55,319 nt of DNA from a bacterium (GCA_009927045.1 RFNT01000093.1:1-55319); one strand, 5' to 3'; counted from the stretch's first letter, positions 35,044-44,562 are shown. Notes: generated by a model not told the origin, from the letters alone. Numbers and translations: made by a program.

Positions 35044-36243
35044 TTAAATCCCAGATTCGGCTTGAACAATTTTCCCTAAAACATCGATATCCAGCGGAAT
35101 GGATACGGCCTTCCCATTTATGAACGTTGCAGGCGTTCCTTGAATGCCTGTCCGAAGGCCCAGCTCTGTATCTGCTCTCACTTTTTGAAGCGATTCGTCT
35201 GAACGTAAACAAGCTTCTATTTCAGATTCAGAAAAAAGTGGTTGTAAAGCTAAGCGAATGTTTTCCCAGCCCTCTTGAAAAACTGATTCGGGGATTTTAA
35301 AAAAAACCGTGTCATGAAAATCCCAAAATTTACCTTTCTTTTGTGCGCAGACGGCAAGCCGAGCTAAAGAACAGGCGTAGGGATGCATGGCTTGAGTAAC
35401 CGCTGGGTTGCAGGCCGAGTCTAAAGGAAAGTGTTTAAAGGTGACCCGAACCGTGTCTTTGAAAGAAGGTAATAAAGTGTGCAGTGTAAACGCAGATTTT
35501 CTACAAAAAGGACATTGAAAATCGCTAAAAACGACGATCTGTATTTTTGCTCCGTCTTCACCCCAGACCCCATCGGATGAGTCTGCTGGAAAATCGATAG
35601 AGGGCAGAGTTTTCCACTTCTGGAGGAGTTCAGAGAGGGCTTTTTGTTTTTGTTCCCAGCCTCCGGACTGACTTTGAATCCAGCTTGGGAAAAAAGTGAG
35701 AGAAGCTCCAAAAAAAGCTAAGCACAACACTGCAAATCCAATCTTGGCGTTCGAGAGTTCCTTCAAAACTTTCGTCGAGGCGAGCGGAGCGGTATGAACA
35801 GCTCCGGCGATGAGATAACCCAAGTTGGCACCATACGTAAGGATGCACAACAAACAGAAGCTTCCCAGCTGAAGCCACTGAATCCCAATCAGAAGGATTA
35901 AGTCCACCATCAGAGCAAGAGTGCTCAGCCCGACCAGTACTTTTCGAGCGACTTCATAGTTGGGATGCCGAGGCGGGAACAAAAATCCCATCACCAGTAA
36001 GAAGAAGAAGTAGAACGCTCCAATAGAAGCTAAGGGCACTCCCGCCACTTCAGAAAAGCGAGAAACATTGACAATATCGCAATCCGCTAATTTTCCAAAC
36101 GAACAGAAACTTGAGGCATCTTGGATTCCGAGTTTGACTCGGGTATGATGCAATAACAAATAGAGGCTGATAGCTATTCCCAACCCTGAACAGCCCAGTT
36201 GAATCAAATACAATCTGTGAATTCGAAGCTGTGGAAGTTTCAC
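35044..36243 (-). CDS. VKOR-DsbA fusion: thiol oxidase for periplasmic disulfides
   Basis: An approximately 400-residue protein joining a vitamin K epoxide reductase membrane domain (about residues 1-165, four to five helices) to a DsbA-like thioredoxin domain (about 235-399). The VKOR part has the paired Cys loop SFCSFGKLADCDIV and the quinone-side motif SFCLLCILTYG. The thioredoxin part has the active site DFQCPFCRKS and the cis-Pro loop IQGTPATFIN. Such fusions make disulfides and pass electrons to quinone in one chain, replacing DsbA plus DsbB. The start is uncertain: GTG at 36243 is preferred, TTG at 36279 would overlap the divergent promoter region more deeply. Targets may include the Cys-repeat protein and other Cys-rich exported proteins here; inference. 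Confidence 0.88.
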   Translation of the reverse strand: MKLPQLRIHRLYLIQLGCSGLGIAISLYLLLHHTRVKLGIQDASSFCSFGKLADCDIVNVSRFSEVAGVPLASIGAFYFFFLLVMGFLFPPRHPNYEVARKVLVGLSTLALMVDLILLIGIQWLQLGSFCLLCILTYGANLGYLIAGAVHTAPLASTKVLKELSNAKIGFAVLCLAFFGASLTFFPSWIQSQSGGWEQKQKALSELLQKWKTLPSIDFPADSSDGVWGEDGAKIQIVVFSDFQCPFCRKSAFTLHTLLPSFKDTVRVTFKHFPLDSACNPAVTQAMHPYACSLARLAVCAQKKGKFWDFHDTVFFKIPESVFQEGWENIRLALQPLFSESEIEACLRSDESLQKVRADTELGLRTGIQGTPATFINGKAVSIPLDIDVLGKIVQAESGI

Positions 36244-36285
36244 GTTCCAGATTATCCTTGAATCCCGGAAGGCAGGCAAACTGAA

Positions 36286-37332
36286 TTGAGTACTTCAAAA
36301 AAAGGTGAAAAAGAAAAACTTCTGGATTGGACTGAAATAGAAACCCAGTTCAAGGCGCTTTCGGCGGCCCATAGCCCCGGAAAGCAACGCATTTTGGCAG
36401 ATATTTTCAAGTCGGCGCTCAAATTGACTCAAGACAGTCCAGGTACCCTCAATTTAAAAATATCTTCCTCGGTGCTGAAAGAGCTTCGTTATTCATTCAA
36501 AAAATTCGCACCCTATAAAAGTCATCCCAAAATCACTATTTTTGGCTCGGCTCGTGTGCCCGCAGATAAACCGCTCTACCGCATGGCCAAGGATTTTGCG
36601 ACTCAAGCCGTGAAAAGAAACTACATGATTATCACGGGCGGTGGCCCAGGAATCATGGCCGCAGGGAATGAGGGGGCTGAGAAATATGGCTTTGGGTTGA
36701 ATATTCGCTTGCCTGTTGAACAATCTGCGAACCAATTCATCGATGCTGAAAAGCTATTGATCAACTACAAGTACTTCTTTACCCGAAAGCTATTTTTGGT
36801 GAAGGAAGCAGCGGCCTTTGCTTTTTTTCCGGGTGGATTTGGAACCTTTGATGAAGCTTTTGAGGTACTCACGCTTCTACAAACGGGTAAAAGCAATTTG
36901 ATCCCTGTAGTATTCATGGAACCCAAAGGGTTTGGTTACTGGGCTCCTCTCGTCAAGTTTTTAGAGAATGTGATGTTGAAAAAAGGCTTTATCTCTAAAA
37001 GTGATAAAGCTCTGTACAAAGTCTTTCAATCCGAGGAAAAAGCTTTGGATTATATCGGGCATTTTTATAGAAATTATCATTCGATGCGTTTTGTTGGGGA
37101 CCAATTGGTGATCCGCATCAAAAAGCAATTAGATCCTCAGCATCTCAAAAAAGCCAATCAGTTGTTTCCAACACTCACCCATCTTGGAAAAATCGTGGCA
37201 AGCCCCGCCCTTCCTGAGGAGGAGAACGAGCCGGAGCTGAGTAGCTTACCTCGACTGGTGCTTCCCTTTGATCGCAAGGATTTTGGAAGTCTCCGGTCCT
37301 TTATCGACTTCATCAATGACTGCGAGGTATAA
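36286..37332 (+). CDS. LOG family (lysine decarboxylase-like) Rossmann protein
   Basis: A 348-residue cytosolic protein with the two LOG motifs, GGGPGIMAAGNEGA and PGGFGTFDEAFE. LOG enzymes cleave nucleoside 5'-monophosphates at the N-glycosidic bond (cytokinin-activating type) or act on related nucleotides. This member is longer than the usual 190 residues, with about 80 extra residues before the Rossmann fold and about 100 after it. It starts with TTG at 36286; no strong Shine-Dalgarno is seen. It lies 8 bases upstream of the glycosyltransferase gene and then ftsQ. Confidence 0.85.
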   Translation: MSTSKKGEKEKLLDWTEIETQFKALSAAHSPGKQRILADIFKSALKLTQDSPGTLNLKISSSVLKELRYSFKKFAPYKSHPKITIFGSARVPADKPLYRMAKDFATQAVKRNYMIITGGGPGIMAAGNEGAEKYGFGLNIRLPVEQSANQFIDAEKLLINYKYFFTRKLFLVKEAAAFAFFPGGFGTFDEAFEVLTLLQTGKSNLIPVVFMEPKGFGYWAPLVKFLENVMLKKGFISKSDKALYKVFQSEEKALDYIGHFYRNYHSMRFVGDQLVIRIKKQLDPQHLKKANQLFPTLTHLGKIVASPALPEEENEPELSSLPRLVLPFDRKDFGSLRSFIDFINDCEV

Positions 37333-37340
37333 TTTCCGTC

Positions 37341-38348
37341 ATGGCGGATTTGACGATATTGCGGTTTTCGGATCTCTTTCCACAAGAAAAAGCCTGTGTA
37401 GATGCTTGTGTTGAAGAAATTAAAAAGGGGATTGATACGAACGAAGTTCAGGTGGATCCCAGCTACCGCGGATTTTTCAATAGAAAATCAGGCTCAGAAA
37501 TTTTTTGGATCGTTGCTCGAGACTGGCAGAAAGCCCTTCGGTTTTTAGAAGCTCAGAAGGGGCATGAAAAAATATTTGTTTCGGTTTTTGCAACCGCCTC
37601 TGAGCGATTAACTCCCTGGGAAACCTGGCTGAGGTCTTTAAGTGGCCCTTGGGGTAGCCATATCCAATGGATCACGCATAGCCCACTCAGTCTTAAATTC
37701 ATGAAGGACCTCGTAGGGGTGCCAGAAATCCAGTTGGAGTATCTTCCGCTGCCCATGCCCCGAATGCAATCATCAGAAAAAAGTGGAGCTTTCAGGGTCG
37801 GGCTTTTTGGGGCGTTTACTCCCGAGAGTAATTTACATTTCTTGCTCACTGTTGCGCATTATCTTCAGCAGAGGGACCCGTCGATTGAGACCCGCGTGAT
37901 GGGTACAGGGCCTCTCTATGCACATTTGAAGTGTCTAGCAGAAGATATGAATTTAGGACCTCAAATGATCCTAGAGGAAACTAAAGATTGGCATCAAGCG
38001 GCACTTCTCGACTGCGCAGTTTTTTTTCCGAATCGTAATGATCATTTTTCAGATCTTTTGGTAGCAGGAGCAAGCGAAGTTGTCCCTATTAGTAGAAATG
38101 TTCAGGGGATAGATGAATATATCAAAGATGCTTATAGTGGTTTTGTTTTTGATTCTGATGATATTAAATCCACCGCCGAGGCCCTCATTACTTTAAAAAA
38201 CAACCCGCTTTTAAAGTCTGAAATGGCGAAGCGGTTTAAAACAGCACTCACAGAACGCTATTCGCCGCTTCGGATTGCAGATCAGTATCTCAATTTATGG
38301 AAAGGTCAGGAGTATCGGACCCAGAACTTCAGAAGGCGAGCACTATGA
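37341..38348 (+). CDS. Glycosyltransferase, GT-B fold (GT4-like)
   Basis: A 335-residue protein with the architecture of a GT4-type glycosyltransferase. The C-terminal half shows FRVGLFGAFTPESN, a nucleotide-side strand, VMGTGPLYAHL, and an acidic motif region with SDLLVAGASEVVPISRNVQGIDEYI, matching the E/D-x7-E loop of the family. The donor and acceptor cannot be told. The stop overlaps the ftsQ start (ATGA at 38345), so it is co-translated with a division gene, and a cell-envelope role is likely. Confidence 0.78.
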   Translation: MADLTILRFSDLFPQEKACVDACVEEIKKGIDTNEVQVDPSYRGFFNRKSGSEIFWIVARDWQKALRFLEAQKGHEKIFVSVFATASERLTPWETWLRSLSGPWGSHIQWITHSPLSLKFMKDLVGVPEIQLEYLPLPMPRMQSSEKSGAFRVGLFGAFTPESNLHFLLTVAHYLQQRDPSIETRVMGTGPLYAHLKCLAEDMNLGPQMILEETKDWHQAALLDCAVFFPNRNDHFSDLLVAGASEVVPISRNVQGIDEYIKDAYSGFVFDSDDIKSTAEALITLKNNPLLKSEMAKRFKTALTERYSPLRIADQYLNLWKGQEYRTQNFRRRAL

Positions 38349-39124
38349 GCTATTCTCAAGCAGAAACGATCAAAGTAGGGGCAGGAATCCGTGGTATTCA
38401 TTTGTTTTTTGGTCTCATACTCTTTCTAGTTGGGATCTTTTTTGCCAAATGGGCGAGTGATACCACTCGAGTGCGTCAGTTTTTGTCGAGCTTTGAAAGC
38501 TTTAAGGTTCAGTCAGTAGATATAAAAGCGGAGTGGCCATTAGAAGTACAAACTGTGACCAGTTGGCTTTCTGGAGTGAAGGGGCAAACTCTATTTTTAA
38601 TTGATTCCAAACAACTAGCGACCGGAATTCAATCGAAGCCCTGGGTGGAATCGGTGGCTATCAAGAAAAGTTATCCCAATCGGTTACAAATTTCCCTGAT
38701 CACAAAAAAGCCTCAGGCCCTGATCATTCATAAAGGGCAACCTTGGTTTGTGGATCCTCAAGGAGTTCTGATTGAGCGAGCAACACCTGCGCTACTCCGA
38801 GGATTAGAACTTCCTTTTTTATCTTACGAGGCTTCTCAACCCAAGTGGCAAGTAGGACAAGTGCTGCATCAATATGAAAAAATGAAGTCTGCCTCAAAAA
38901 ATAAGTTTGTAGTGTCTCAGATTGTTCTGGGCAGTTATCCCTACTTCAAAACTTTCCTCTCTCAACCAAAAATTGAGGTGTGGTGGAGTTTGGAAAATTG
39001 GGAATCTCAGCTCCAAAACTTGATCGCTCTGATCGATAACCCACCAAGTCAAATCGGCCAACTTCGGAGAATCAATTTAGTTTTTCCAAAAAAAGCTATT
39101 GTCAGTTCGTCAATTTCGCACTAA
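38345..39124 (+). CDS. ftsQ: Cell division protein FtsQ
   Basis: Bitopic inner-membrane division protein, 259 residues. A single membrane helix at about 18-40 (IHLFFGLILFLVGIFFAKWA) is followed by the POTRA domain with the typical PWVESVAIKKSYPNRLQISL and the beta domain with PWFVDPQGVLIE. The start is set by the ATGA overlap with the upstream gene. The longer frame upstream to 38297 is ignored. Confidence 0.9.
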   Translation: MSYSQAETIKVGAGIRGIHLFFGLILFLVGIFFAKWASDTTRVRQFLSSFESFKVQSVDIKAEWPLEVQTVTSWLSGVKGQTLFLIDSKQLATGIQSKPWVESVAIKKSYPNRLQISLITKKPQALIIHKGQPWFVDPQGVLIERATPALLRGLELPFLSYEASQPKWQVGQVLHQYEKMKSASKNKFVVSQIVLGSYPYFKTFLSQPKIEVWWSLENWESQLQNLIALIDNPPSQIGQLRRINLVFPKKAIVSSSISH

Positions 39125-39224
39125 AGTTTGCAGTAGAACTCCTGTGATCTCAGTGCGTCGCACTCAGCACAAGAGCCCTTTCGAGATTTAAGAAAAAAGA
39201 AGTTTTAAAACCGCTGTAGTTTAT

Positions 39225-39253
39225 CCCGTTTTCTTTCTCAGGAAAGAGCGGGG
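39225..39253 (+). promoter_or_regulatory. Hairpin directly before ftsA
   Basis: CCCG...CTTTC and GAAAG...CGGG pair around a TCAG loop and end just before the ATG at 39254. It would block initiation there while leaving the GGAGAAGG before ATG 39269 free. This favours the second start and may tune FtsA level. Confidence 0.4.
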
Positions 39254-39268
39254 ATGGAGAAGGCAACT

Positions 39269-40516
39269 ATGTCAGGCTTCCTCAAAGCTCCAAAGCAAGC
39301 GGAGACTGTTGTAGGCATTGATTTTGGCACCACCAAAATCTGCGTGGTGATTGCTAAGCAGAAGCCTGAGGGCTTGGAAATTGTCGGGGTAGGAAAGCAT
39401 CCTTCTCACGGAATCAGAAAAGGCGTCGTTGTTAATATCCCCGCCACAGTAGAAGCACTCAAAAAATCAATTGAAATTGCAGAGCTCATGTCGGGGTGTT
39501 CCGTTCGTGAAGCGGTGTGTGGAATTGCCGGTAGCCATATTAAGGGCTTTAACAGCACTGGAGTGGTTGCGATCCGAAATAAGGAAGTCACCGCACTCGA
39601 TGTTGAACGGGCAGTTGATGCGGCTCGGGCAGTGGCTATCCCATTGGATAGAGAAGTACTCCATGTCATTCCGCAAGAATTCACTGTGGACGATCAAGAA
39701 GGTGTTCATGATCCGATCGGGATGAACGGGGTGCGTCTAGAATCAAAAGTTCATATCGTGACGGGTGCAGTTTCTTCAGCGCAAAATATTATCAAGTGTG
39801 CGAATCTCGCTGGGGTGCAAGTAACAGATATCGTATTGGAGCCTCTTGCTTCTGCGGAAGCCTGTTTAACCCCCGATGAAAAAGAACTGGGCGTTGCCCT
39901 GGTAGATATCGGTGGCGGCACCACGGATGTTGCTTTGTTCTCTAAAGGGAGTGTGGTTCATACCGGTGTGATTTCAATGGGCGGAAGCCACATCACCAAT
40001 GATGTTGCGGTGGGATTGCGGTGCTCGATCCAAGATGCGGAGCAAATCAAGATCACTTCGGGGTGTGCGATGAGTTCCTTGTTGCCCTTAGATCAAACGA
40101 TTGAAGTCCCTCTTATGGGCGGGAGAAAATCGCGAGAAATTTCACGAGCTGTTCTTACCAAGATTATCGAGCCGCGCATTGAGGAAATTCTCGCATTAGT
40201 GGGACAAGAAATTGCCAACAGCGGCTACAAACACCTCTTATCCTCTGGAGTGGTGATTACCGGCGGTCCTTCGCTGATGGAAGGTATGACTGAATTAGCA
40301 GAATTTACTTTTGAACTTCCAGTGAGAAGAGGAGCCCCACAACATCTCAGCGGTTTAGTAGATGTCGTGAGTTCACCCACTTACTCAACTGCAGTTGGAC
40401 TTCTCATGTATGGTACAAAAAACCACGTGGGAGTTCCAGTAAGACAGCATGATTGGACTTCTCTTTATGAGAAAGCTGTTCATCGGATGAAGGGTTGGTT
40501 AGGCGAAGTTTTTTAA
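39269..40516 (+). CDS. ftsA: Cell division actin-like protein FtsA
   Basis: Actin-like ATPase that tethers FtsZ to the membrane. About 415 residues. Actin-fold motifs are GIDFGTTKICVV (phosphate 1), VALVDIGGGTTDVALFSKG (phosphate 2) and SSGVVITGGPSLMEGM (adenosine). The C-terminus ends in an amphipathic helix (VHRMKGWLGEVF) for membrane binding. AGAAGG five bases before the ATG at 39269 suggests this start; the earlier ATG at 39254 would add MEKAT. ftsZ follows after 34 bases. Confidence 0.96.
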   Translation: MSGFLKAPKQAETVVGIDFGTTKICVVIAKQKPEGLEIVGVGKHPSHGIRKGVVVNIPATVEALKKSIEIAELMSGCSVREAVCGIAGSHIKGFNSTGVVAIRNKEVTALDVERAVDAARAVAIPLDREVLHVIPQEFTVDDQEGVHDPIGMNGVRLESKVHIVTGAVSSAQNIIKCANLAGVQVTDIVLEPLASAEACLTPDEKELGVALVDIGGGTTDVALFSKGSVVHTGVISMGGSHITNDVAVGLRCSIQDAEQIKITSGCAMSSLLPLDQTIEVPLMGGRKSREISRAVLTKIIEPRIEEILALVGQEIANSGYKHLLSSGVVITGGPSLMEGMTELAEFTFELPVRRGAPQHLSGLVDVVSSPTYSTAVGLLMYGTKNHVGVPVRQHDWTSLYEKAVHRMKGWLGEVF

Positions 40517-40550
40517 TACAGGTTTTATCAAACAAACATAAGGAGAAGCC

Positions 40551-41753
40551 ATGTTTGAAATCGTAGAAAAGCAGTCACCTCTCGGCGCAAAAATTAAAGT
40601 AGTTGGAGTGGGTGGGGGAGGAACTAATGCCATCGCTACGATGATTAATTTGGGCTTGAATGGTGTCGATTTCATTGCAGCTAACACCGATAACCAAGCC
40701 TTGTTGCACAACCCAGCTCCTGTGCACATTCAGCTGGGCAATGAACTGACCAAGGGATTAGGTGCCGGAGCCAATCCGGATGTTGGAAAGAAAGCAGCAT
40801 TGGAAGATTGCTCTAAAATTGCTGAGCTTCTCCAAGGAGCTGATATGGTTTTTATCGCTGCAGGAATGGGCGGAGGGACTGGAACGGGCGCAGCCCCCGT
40901 CATTGCAAATATTGCAAAAGAAGCTGGCGCCCTTACTGTCGGCGTCGTTACCAAGCCTTTCAACTTTGAAGGAAAAAAGAGAAAAAAGAACGCGGAAATT
41001 GGGATTGAGGAATTAAAAAGTTCTGTGGACACCTTGATTTGCATCCCTAATCAGCGCTTGCTCTATATCGCCAACGAAACAACAACGATGTTGGATTGCT
41101 TCAAAAAAGCCGATGAAGTTTTATATCAAGCAGTCAAAGGAATCTCTGATCTCATCAACATTAGAGGCTTAGTAAACTTGGATTTTGCAGACGTCCGAAC
41201 CGTGATGTCCAACCAAGGCCTTGCTCTGATGGGGACAGGAATTGCTAGTGGTGAAAGTCGCGCAATTGAAGCAGCTCGCAAAGCGATTTCTTCTCCGCTT
41301 TTGGAAGATGTTGCTATCAATGGAGCTACCGGGATCATTATCAATATCACGGGTGGATCGAATTTGACGCTCTTCGAAGTCAATGAAGCTTCCTCTTTGA
41401 TCACCGAAGAAGCGCATGAAGATGCTGAAATCATCTTCGGCTCAGTGATTGATGAAACCCTTAAAGATGAAGTGCGGGTCACTGTGATTGCAACTGGTTT
41501 CAATCCTCCTGCAAAACAAGAGGTCTCTTTACCTGAGACACGCTCACAGGAAGTTGCTCAGCCGGCATCAGTTCAGGTGGCCGAGGGGCCTGTTTCGAAA
41601 AATATCGTACCACCTCCAGTGCAAAAACAAGAGGGGACGACCCCAACTCCTTCGTTGAGCTCAGCTCAGCAACTCGCACGAGAAATTGGGAAACGGTATT
41701 TTCAATCCGAGGAATACGATATTCCCACTTTCCTGAGACGTCAGCACGACTGA
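40551..41753 (+). CDS. ftsZ: Cell division protein FtsZ
   Basis: Tubulin-like GTPase that forms the division ring. 400 residues. The GTP signature GGGTGTG is at 107-113 and the synergy loop reads [12 protein letters not shown] flexible linker leads to the conserved C-terminal peptide DIPTFLRRQ that binds FtsA and other partners. A strong AAGGAG precedes the ATG. Stop overlaps closely with the next small gene (2 bases apart). Confidence 0.98.
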   Translation: MFEIVEKQSPLGAKIKVVGVGGGGTNAIATMINLGLNGVDFIAANTDNQALLHNPAPVHIQLGNELTKGLGAGANPDVGKKAALEDCSKIAELLQGADMVFIAAGMGGGTGTGAAPVIANIAKEAGALTVGVVTKPFNFEGKKRKKNAEIGIEELKSSVDTLICIPNQRLLYIANETTTMLDCFKKADEVLYQAVKGISDLINIRGLVNLDFADVRTVMSNQGLALMGTGIASGESRAIEAARKAISSPLLEDVAINGATGIIINITGGSNLTLFEVNEASSLITEEAHEDAEIIFGSVIDETLKDEVRVTVIATGFNPPAKQEVSLPETRSQEVAQPASVQVAEGPVSKNIVPPPVQKQEGTTPTPSLSSAQQLAREIGKRYFQSEEYDIPTFLRRQHD

Positions 41754-41755
41754 TC

Positions 41756-42010
41756 ATGCTTCAGTTCTTGCTGATAGGTTTCGTATTTTTAGGCGGAGCT
41801 GCTAGTAGCTTAGCAGCTCCGCGTTCCCATCAACCCGCTAGCCATTCTGAAGTCGATCGCTCTCCCAAAAAGAGGCCCCTGGAAAACACGAGTTTCGTTC
41901 AAGTGTTGAGCCCAGAAGAGCAGCAGGAAATCGTTCAGGCACTTAACATGCTCTTTGAAGAAATTGGGGAGATCAATCACGGGCGTCGAGCAATCCAGCC
42001 TACCAATTGA
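41756..42010 (+). CDS. Small exported protein after ftsZ
   Basis: An 84-residue protein with a signal peptide (LLIGFVFLGGAASSLAA) and a mature part of about 60 residues ending in a predicted helix with SPEEQQEIVQALNMLFEEIGEI. No known family. The ATG lies 2 bases after the ftsZ stop, so it is co-transcribed with division genes. Its 3' end overlaps convergent motB by 11 bases. Confidence 0.6.
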   Translation: MLQFLLIGFVFLGGAASSLAAPRSHQPASHSEVDRSPKKRPLENTSFVQVLSPEEQQEIVQALNMLFEEIGEINHGRRAIQPTN

Positions 42011-42791
42011 GATAGGGGATTTCTCGGTCGGGAGTCGCTACGCTGATTTCTACGCGACGATTTTTGGCTTGAGCTTCAGGGGTGTTTTCATCCGCTAGAG
42101 GAACCGTATTTCCGAAAACTCCCATTGAGATTTTGTCCCTTGGAAATTGAGAACCATCCAACAGAAAACGGACAATATTGTAGGAACGTTCGGATGCTAA
42201 ATCCCAGGCTTCTTTTTCTCCCGCTGGTCCTTGGTTAATCAACTCACCGCTATCCGCATGTCCTTCCACTTGAATAGGGAGTTCCATCGCTGCCAAACGT
42301 TTTCCTAGTTCAAAGAGAAAGGGTACCTGAGATCGCTTGAGCTTAGTGCTTCGTGGAGCAAACAACATGGCTTCACCCAGTCGGATTTTAAATCCAAGGG
42401 GAGATTTAAGAACTTCAACATCTGCATCGGCTGGGGCTACCCCAGTAGCGCGTTCAAAAACCCCGCGTACTTGCTCCGCAATTTTTTGGAGCATAGCTGC
42501 TTCATCTTTTGAGAATTTACCATTGTCAGCCGGAGAAGTGGGGTTTTTGGAACCTAAATCTGCCGGTTTCTCAAAGGGGGAAAATGGGGAGCCCTTCAAA
42601 GGAAAAATAGAACCTGCAGAAGTAAATGATTTTTGGATACTTTCCACAGCATTCTTGTATTTTTCCTTGTCAGTCGTGCTCAGCGCGTACATCACTGTAA
42701 AAAACGCGAAGAGAAGTGTTATGAAATCGGCGTATGAAACCAGCCACCGTTCTAAATTCTCGTGCTCTTCATGATGTTTCTTCTTGGCCAT
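42000..42791 (-). CDS. motB: Flagellar stator protein MotB
   Basis: Peptidoglycan-anchored stator subunit, 263 residues. The membrane helix with the proton-channel Asp is seen in WLVSYADFITLLFAFFTVMY. The C-terminal OmpA-like domain has VEGHADSGEL, RSYNIVRFLL and NRRVEISVATP, which bind peptidoglycan. It follows motA after 5 bases. Confidence 0.96.
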   Translation of the reverse strand: MAKKKHHEEHENLERWLVSYADFITLLFAFFTVMYALSTTDKEKYKNAVESIQKSFTSAGSIFPLKGSPFSPFEKPADLGSKNPTSPADNGKFSKDEAAMLQKIAEQVRGVFERATGVAPADADVEVLKSPLGFKIRLGEAMLFAPRSTKLKRSQVPFLFELGKRLAAMELPIQVEGHADSGELINQGPAGEKEAWDLASERSYNIVRFLLDGSQFPRDKISMGVFGNTVPLADENTPEAQAKNRRVEISVATPDREIPYLNW

Positions 42792-42796
42792 AGTGA

Positions 42797-43600
42797 TTAT
42801 GCCGCTTTACTTTCCGGAGCAGCGGATTGTCCACCGGCTTCTGCCTTAGCATGTTTCCCGTGATCAGCATGGAGATTGTTCAAACGGTCTTCAATCAACC
42901 GCGGATTGAGCCCCGCCTGGATCGCCAACAAACCCGTGCAAATGATTTCCATTTCTTCAGCTTCGTATTTACCAATTTTTTTAGCTTTATTTCCCATGGG
43001 AATCAGAATCAAGTTAGCTAAGCCCACTCCGTAGACCGTCGCAACGAAGGCGACCGCAATGCCGGATCCTAACTTACTGGAATCCGATAAATTGCCCATC
43101 ACGTGAATCAGACCTAAAACGGCTCCGATGATACCCACAGTAGGCGAAAAACCACCGCCGGTCTCAAATACTTTTCCTACCGCATTGGCGTGTTCTTCAG
43201 TTTTAAAAATCTTCTCTTCCATCATTTCTCTCAAAATGACTGGATCATAGCCGTCTACAATTTTTCGCAGGTTTTGAGACAGAAAAGGATGTTTGATGGT
43301 GGCTACTGATTTTTCTAAAGCAAGAAGCCCATCTTTTCTGGCCAGATTTGCAAGCTCGACAATTTCTTTGATTAAGCCTGAAAAATCAGGAGCCTTACCC
43401 AAGAAAATTTTAGGAGTTAACTTGAGAGCACCACTGAATTCCTCACCCGTGCAGGCAAGCATTGTCGCTCCTAACGTGCCTCCAAAAACAATCAACGCCG
43501 CCGTAGGCTGGGTGAGCGCACTCAAGTGAAGGCCCTCGATTACGGCCCCACCGATCACTGCAAACATTCCTAAGAAAAGACCAATACATGAAACAATCAT
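42797..43600 (-). CDS. motA: Flagellar stator protein MotA
   Basis: Inner-membrane stator subunit with four membrane segments, 267 residues. Family features are IGLFLGMFAVIGGAVIEG at the N-terminus, the cytoplasmic loop with LARKDGLLALEKS and VDGYDP, and SPTVGIIGAVLGLIHVM, then VATVYGVGLANLILIP. The ATG at 43600 overlaps the flbD stop (ATGA) and fits the family start better than the ATG at 43621. Confidence 0.96.
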   Translation of the reverse strand: MIVSCIGLFLGMFAVIGGAVIEGLHLSALTQPTAALIVFGGTLGATMLACTGEEFSGALKLTPKIFLGKAPDFSGLIKEIVELANLARKDGLLALEKSVATIKHPFLSQNLRKIVDGYDPVILREMMEEKIFKTEEHANAVGKVFETGGGFSPTVGIIGAVLGLIHVMGNLSDSSKLGSGIAVAFVATVYGVGLANLILIPMGNKAKKIGKYEAEEMEIICTGLLAIQAGLNPRLIEDRLNNLHADHGKHAKAEAGGQSAAPESKAA

Positions 43601-43806
43601 GACTGTTTTTGCGCCTCCCACCGCTCGGAAAGAATGCTTTTTTTGTAATTTTTGAAAGCATTCACGAGTTCATCCACTTTATCTTTCACCACCAGTTGAT
43701 AGCCTGTTGTTAAAGTGATCACTGTATCGGGTGTTGATTCTATAGTTTGAATTTGCTCTGGATTGAGCATGACAGACGAACCATCAAATTTGGTAATCCG
43801 GATCAC
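43597..43806 (-). CDS. flbD: Flagellar protein FlbD
   Basis: A 69-residue protein of the short FlbD family found next to motA in many bacteria, with IRITKFDGSSVMLNPEQIQ and the family-typical TIESTPDTVITLTTGYQLVVKD. Function is not settled; it is distinct from the Caulobacter regulator of the same name. GTG at 43806 has a perfect AGGAGG six bases upstream and is chosen over the longer frame to 43896. Confidence 0.85.
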   Translation of the reverse strand: MIRITKFDGSSVMLNPEQIQTIESTPDTVITLTTGYQLVVKDKVDELVNAFKNYKKSILSERWEAQKQS

Positions 43807-43940
43807 AGCTTGCCTCCTCTGGGGGTGACAACCACTCTTCGGAAAAACGGGTAAGAAACCTAATGGAAAGGTTCTGCCCTGGAAACCCCGCATCAAAAAA
43901 GCCTTGCCTTGGGAGCTCTATTCCTTTTCAATGTGAGCTC

Positions 43941-44492
43941 ATGAAAATTTACACAAAAGCAGGGGACGACGGCACTACTGGGCTTTTCGGTGGTACACGC
44001 ATTTCCAAAAGTGCGCCACGCATTATGGCTTATGGTGAAATTGATGAACTGAATGCCTGTTTAGGAGTGATTCGTGCAGAAACGCCCCATTTACCGCTCA
44101 AGAATGCCTTGGGTGAAGTGCAAAACCACCTATTCACTGTGGGGGCGCAATTAGCTTCTCCCAATGCGGATCCTAAAATTGAACGCATGACCGCAGCTCA
44201 CACTGAGAGCCTTGAGCGTCAGATAGACGCAATGCAACAGACTTTGTCGCCCCTGAAGAACTTTATATTGCCTGGAGGTTCTAAAACCGCCGCCTTTCTT
44301 CATTTAGCTCGAACCGTTTGCCGCAGAGCAGAAAGAAGCATGGTCCTTTTAAGTCACATGCCCGATGAAACGGTGGATGCTTGGGTGCTTTCCTACATCA
44401 ATCGGCTTTCTGATTATTTGTTTGTCATGTCCCGTGTGGCCAATCAGCTAGAACATCTCTCCGATATTCCCTGGATTCCTCATCGGTCTTAA
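43941..44492 (+). CDS. PduO-type cob(I)alamin adenosyltransferase
   Basis: Enzyme that transfers the adenosyl group of ATP to cob(I)alamin, making coenzyme B12. 183 residues. The ATP site reads MKIYTKAGDDGTTGLFGG and the active-site helix has LHLARTVCRRAERSMV, followed by YINRLSDYLFVMSR, all diagnostic for the PduO family. It does not directly serve MetH, which uses methylcobalamin, so another B12-dependent enzyme is expected elsewhere in the genome. Confidence 0.95.
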   Translation: MKIYTKAGDDGTTGLFGGTRISKSAPRIMAYGEIDELNACLGVIRAETPHLPLKNALGEVQNHLFTVGAQLASPNADPKIERMTAAHTESLERQIDAMQQTLSPLKNFILPGGSKTAAFLHLARTVCRRAERSMVLLSHMPDETVDAWVLSYINRLSDYLFVMSRVANQLEHLSDIPWIPHRS

Positions 44493-44528
44493 GAAAACCC
44501 TTGGGCCTTCCTCGCTTGACGGTCTTGG

Positions 44529-44560
44529 TTTCTCATTTTAATACATACTCAGATGAGAAA
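44529..44560. promoter_or_regulatory. Palindrome before the arsR-type gene, candidate operator
   Basis: TTTCTCAT (44529-44536) and ATGAGAAA (44553-44560) are perfect 8-bp arms with a 16-base A/T-rich centre. The right arm ends just before the ATG at 44563. This is where an ArsR/SmtB regulator would bind to repress its own operon. Confidence 0.5.
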
Positions 44561-44562
44561 AT

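Noticed and set aside
43840-43930. Sigma-54-like GG-N10-GC upstream of flbD
   Set aside because: The spacing fits but the -24 and -12 boxes have poor flanking bases, so it is not called.
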